Source: CAZYMF01 sp964648215 (GTDB lineage Bacteria > Desulfobacterota > Binatia > HRBIN30 > JACQVA1). Taken from it: a stretch of DNA of 17,084 nt. This document shows, piece by piece, positions 14,934-17,084 of this stretch; within the stretch, counting starts at the first letter, position 1; each line of letters opens with the position of its first letter. The notes below the pieces were generated by a model. That model made no database searches. It saw nothing but the letters and a program-made list of their open reading frames with translations, and was not told the DNA's origin. Where the stretch lies: the NCBI GenBank assembly GCA_964648215.1, contig CAZYMF010000099.1, forward strand, positions 1-17,084, given 5' to 3'. Both the position numbers and the translations under genes were made by a program.

Positions 14934-15264
14934 GTTTCTCCTCGATGCAGCGTTGCATTGCCTTGCACGCCCGTTCGATCTCGGCTCGCTCCTGTCGTCG
15001 CTGCTTTCGAAACTTGGTAAGCAGAACGATCCGACGGCCGGCGGCAATGAAGTAGGACAGTCGGACTGCGTCCCCGCGGGCGCCCAGATAGAAGCGCAAC
15101 TCCCTTAATTTTCCCCGCAACTGGCGCGTGTAGGGTTGGTCCAGTAACGGTCCCCGTTCAGCCAATAGATCGATATAGAACTCCGCATGACCAAACTCGG
15201 CCGCCGGAAGCGCCTCGAGCCATTCTGCCACCTCCACTTCCAACTCGACGCTTCCCCAAGGCAT
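14899..15264 (-). CDS. higB: HigB-type (phage Gp49-like, RelE superfamily) mRNA interferase toxin
   Basis: The 121-residue product matches the Gp49/HigB toxin fold: an N-terminal PWGSVELEVEVAEWLEALP, the middle GPLLDQPYTRQLRGKLRELRFYLG (residues 39-61), and the core strand RLSYFIAAGRRIVLLTKFRKQRRQERAEIERACKAMQRCIEE (68-109). Family members cleave ribosome-bound mRNA. The ATG at 15264 is preferred. The alternative at 15279 lies inside the operator palindrome, whereas 15264 lies just outside it and begins with the conserved Trp-containing segment. The 3' end overlaps higA by 35 bp. The acidic C-terminal tail (EEKHVAEEDSEE) is coded within that overlap. Confidence 0.9.
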   Translation of the reverse strand: MPWGSVELEVEVAEWLEALPAAEFGHAEFYIDLLAERGPLLDQPYTRQLRGKLRELRFYLGARGDAVRLSYFIAAGRRIVLLTKFRKQRRQERAEIERACKAMQRCIEEKHVAEEDSEETA

Positions 15265-15274
15265 ACCGAAGCTG

Positions 15275-15296
15275 CACATACCACATCTGGTATGTG
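15275..15296. promoter_or_regulatory. Palindromic operator upstream of higB
   Basis: CACATACCA-catc-TGGTATGTG is a perfect 9-bp inverted repeat with a 4-bp centre, 10 bp upstream of the higB ATG. It is the expected site for HigA autorepression. On the minus strand the palindrome contains TATGTG, which could serve as a -10, but no good -35 is apparent. Confidence 0.65.
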
Positions 15297-15325
15297 GAGT
15301 GGAAGTGACGCAGTTGTTCCAAGGG

Positions 15326-15345
15326 GTCCCGCTTGATCGCGGGAC
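15326..15345. other. GC-rich hairpin between higBA and the glutathione S-transferase gene
   Basis: GTCCCGC-ttgatc-GCGGGAC is a perfect 7-bp inverted repeat with a 6-nt loop, in the 181-bp gap between higB and the GST-like gene. No T-run follows on either strand, so an intrinsic terminator is not supported. It could still slow readthrough from the upstream operon. The rest of the gap shows nothing recognisable beyond a GCCCCCGGGGGC palindrome near 15404-15415. Confidence 0.4.
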
Positions 15346-15445
15346 GCAAGGCGACCCGGAGGGAGATGCAGCAGTACACGAGGGCGAAGCGACGACGGCC
15401 GAGCCCCCGGGGGCCTACGTTCTGCGGGGCTGACGCGCGCCAATC

Positions 15446-16213
15446 CTAGAGCGTGAGCGGCAGCTCGAGATGCTTCTCGTAGATCTCGTCGCGGTGTTCG
15501 AGCAGGACCGGGTCGAGTGCCGCGCGGGTGGCGTCGTCCATCGCGGAGAACGCCTTGCGGAAGGCGTCGGGAATCGGGCACAGATCGTTGGGGAGCGGGG
15601 CGAACAGCGCCATGAACGTCGCGAGGTAGATGTCGGCCGCGGTCAATGCGTCGCCGATGAGATACCGGCTGCCCCGCTGGCGCTGCTGCGCCAGGCGGCG
15701 GGCGAACAGGCCGAGGATCTCGACGACGCGCCGGCCGGCCGCCGCGCCGTTGTCGCCACGATAGCCGTACTTGGCGCCCAGATACTCCGCGACCGGCCGG
15801 GGAAAGCCGGCGCCGCCGGTAAGGCTGAGGTGGACTCCGTGGAGGCGGCGGGCCCATCCCAGACCGTCCTCGCCGCAGATCTCGTGCGACAGCCCGAACA
15901 GCAAGGCGCGGTCCTCCGGGTTCGCCGGGATGAGCGCCGGTGTTGGAGCGAGCCGCTCGGCAAGGAGGAGGATCTCGGCCCACCCGGTGCGCGGCGCCTC
16001 GTCCTCATAGACGGCGATGGGCGCGCTGTCGTGGCCCGTCCACTCCTTCACCGCCGGACCTTCCGTGCCGAGTCGCGCCGCGACGTAGGGAATCTTCTCG
16101 TGGAAGAGGATTCCCTTTGCCGCTTCGCCCCAGGGGCTGGGAACGATCCCGACCATCACGACACGCAGCCCCGAACGCTGCTTGGCTTCCTCGACGGACA
16201 CGAACTCGACCAT
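15446..16213 (-). CDS. Glutathione S-transferase-like protein
   Basis: The 255-residue protein has the two-domain layout of cytosolic GSTs. The N-terminal thioredoxin-like part contains LRVVMVGIVPSPWGEAAKGILFHEKIPYVAARLG (about residues 16-49), with a Ser-Pro-Trp at the usual catalytic Ser/Cys position, then SAPIAVYEDEAPRTGWAEILLLAERLAP. The helical C-terminal part contains GSRYLIGDALTAADIYLATFMALFAPLP, the conserved N-capping/hydrophobic-staple motif. AGGAGG lies six bases before the ATG at 16213 but directly abuts the ATG at 16219, so 16213 is chosen. The acyl-CoA dehydrogenase gene ends 39 bp upstream on the same strand, suggesting a shared transcript. The substrate is unknown. Confidence 0.85.
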   Translation of the reverse strand: MVEFVSVEEAKQRSGLRVVMVGIVPSPWGEAAKGILFHEKIPYVAARLGTEGPAVKEWTGHDSAPIAVYEDEAPRTGWAEILLLAERLAPTPALIPANPEDRALLFGLSHEICGEDGLGWARRLHGVHLSLTGGAGFPRPVAEYLGAKYGYRGDNGAAAGRRVVEILGLFARRLAQQRQRGSRYLIGDALTAADIYLATFMALFAPLPNDLCPIPDAFRKAFSAMDDATRAALDPVLLEHRDEIYEKHLELPLTL

Positions 16214-16252
16214 TGCCATCCTCCTGCGAAACGCGTGCGCTCGCCCCGCCCG

Positions 16253-17084
16253 CTACAGCTTCTCGGCCGCCACCAGGCTGAGGAGATCGTTGCAGCCGTC
16301 CTCGATCATCGAAGCGCGCGCGTCGCGCAGCAGCTTCTCGATCGGGTACTCGCGGCTCAAACCGTTGCCGCCGAAGATCTGCAGGGCGCTGCTCGCCACC
16401 TCGAAGGCCGTGTTCGTCGAGGTCACCTTCGAAGCGACCGCCAGGTGCAGCTTCGGGGGAATGTTCATCGAGTTGTAGAGCGTCACCTGACGGCTCAGCG
16501 TCCGCGCCGACTGGACCTTGCGGAACATCTCGAACAGACGCATCTTCACGCTCTGGTGCTGGAAGATCGGCACGCCGCCCTGCACGCGCTGCTTGGCGTA
16601 GTCGAGGGCCAGGTCCAACGCCGCTTGCGCCACGCCGACGAAGATCGAGCCCATCCCGCCGTTGGCGTTGCACAGGATCATGTCGGTCGCGAACGGGTAG
16701 GACTCGGGCGGTATCACCATGTAGTTGGCCGGCACGCGCACGTTGTCGAAGAAGATCTCTCCCTGATTCAGCGCGCGCTGCCCGATCTTGTTCAGCGGCT
16801 TGCCCTTCGACACCCCCGGAACATCGAGCGGCACCAGAAGCCCGCCGTCGCCGCGCTTCCCGTCGCCGAGGTCGATGGCGCAGAACATCGCCGCCGCCTT
16901 GGCGATGGTGCCGTTCGAAACCCAGGCCGACTTCTGCCCGTTGATGACGAAGGAGTCGCCGTCCCGGCGCGCCATGCAGTTCGGCCGGCCCGGCTGCGCG
17001 GCGCCCGGTGTGTGCATGTAGTAGATCAGGTCGCTGCCGTGGTCCGGCTCGGTGCCCGCCCAGCAGCCGATACAGTCCTCGGCG
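16253..17084 (-). CDS. Acyl-CoA dehydrogenase family protein, C-terminal part (cut by window edge)
   Basis: The visible 277 residues hold the middle beta-domain and C-terminal helical domain of a flavin acyl-CoA dehydrogenase. The motif CWAGTEPDHGSDL near the cut end is the conserved flavin/substrate segment. It is followed by FVINGQKSAWVSNGTIAKAAAMFCAID, VSKGKPLNKIGQRALNQGEIFFDNVRVP, a central YAKQRVQGGVPIFQHQSVKMRLFEM, the FAD-contacting LQIFGGNGLSREYPIEKLLRDARASMIEDGCNDLL, and the end AAEKL. The IEDG matches the IYEG position that carries the catalytic Glu in many family members. FAD-dependent alpha,beta-dehydrogenation of an acyl-CoA is expected; the substrate cannot be told. The N-terminal domain lies beyond 17084. 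Confidence 0.93.
   Translation of the reverse strand, partial: AEDCIGCWAGTEPDHGSDLIYYMHTPGAAQPGRPNCMARRDGDSFVINGQKSAWVSNGTIAKAAAMFCAIDLGDGKRGDGGLLVPLDVPGVSKGKPLNKIGQRALNQGEIFFDNVRVPANYMVIPPESYPFATDMILCNANGGMGSIFVGVAQAALDLALDYAKQRVQGGVPIFQHQSVKMRLFEMFRKVQSARTLSRQVTLYNSMNIPPKLHLAVASKVTSTNTAFEVASSALQIFGGNGLSREYPIEKLLRDARASMIEDGCNDLLSLVAAEKL

Noticed and set aside
15326..15345. Intrinsic terminator for the GST/acyl-CoA dehydrogenase transcript
   Set aside because: The stem is good but neither side has a T-tract, so an intrinsic terminator is not supported.

Overview
This is a high-GC window whose core genes look deltaproteobacterial in the broad sense. It is probably from an uncultured lineage assembled from a metagenome, because a run of exactly 100 N (14090-14189) is a typical scaffold placeholder. 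A broken gene carries the duplicated motif 'GDCDWNGHVTVDELV...VNNALMGC', a dockerin-like ending I associate with uncultured Binatota/Deltaproteobacteria-type genomes. The taxonomic placement is an inference.

Region 1 (1-2330, minus strand) is the housekeeping protein quality-control cluster tig-clpP-clpX: trigger factor, ClpP peptidase and the zinc-finger end of ClpX, which runs off the left edge. Region 2 (2708-5254, plus strand) holds two predicted outer-membrane or periplasmic lipoproteins. The first is a YkuD_2-type L,D-transpeptidase. The second is a large protein with a possible caspase/CHAT-like core in which the expected histidine position is a glutamate. Region 3 (5412-7699, plus strand) is a tightly packed purine-salvage pair: hpt (hypoxanthine phosphoribosyltransferase) and ade (adenine deaminase). 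Together they convert adenine to hypoxanthine to IMP. The hpt leader has two Shine-Dalgarno sequences, a GC hairpin and a possible overlapping mini-ORF.

Region 4 (about 7746-15300) is an accessory island. In order it holds: a Phd/VapC toxin-antitoxin pair with a palindromic operator inside its promoter and an apparently leaderless start; an S45 (penicillin-acylase-type) Ntn-hydrolase with no signal peptide; a GNAT toxin with an RHH antitoxin (minus strand), also with a palindrome inside a recognisable promoter; a frameshifted, cysteine-rich dockerin-like gene remnant; a 166-bp 3' fragment of a second vapC, 95% identical to the intact one; a TIR-STAND/NB-ARC-TPR protein split by the N gap; and a HigB/HigA pair directly upstream of, and on the same strand as, the TIR gene.

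The TIR-STAND-TPR protein has the architecture of a nucleotide-binding immune receptor and is the best candidate for an uncharacterised defence system here. Region 5 (15446-17084, minus strand) returns to metabolism with an acyl-CoA dehydrogenase (cut by the right edge) followed 39 bp later by a glutathione S-transferase-like gene.

No tRNA, rRNA, CRISPR array, transposase or integrase was seen.
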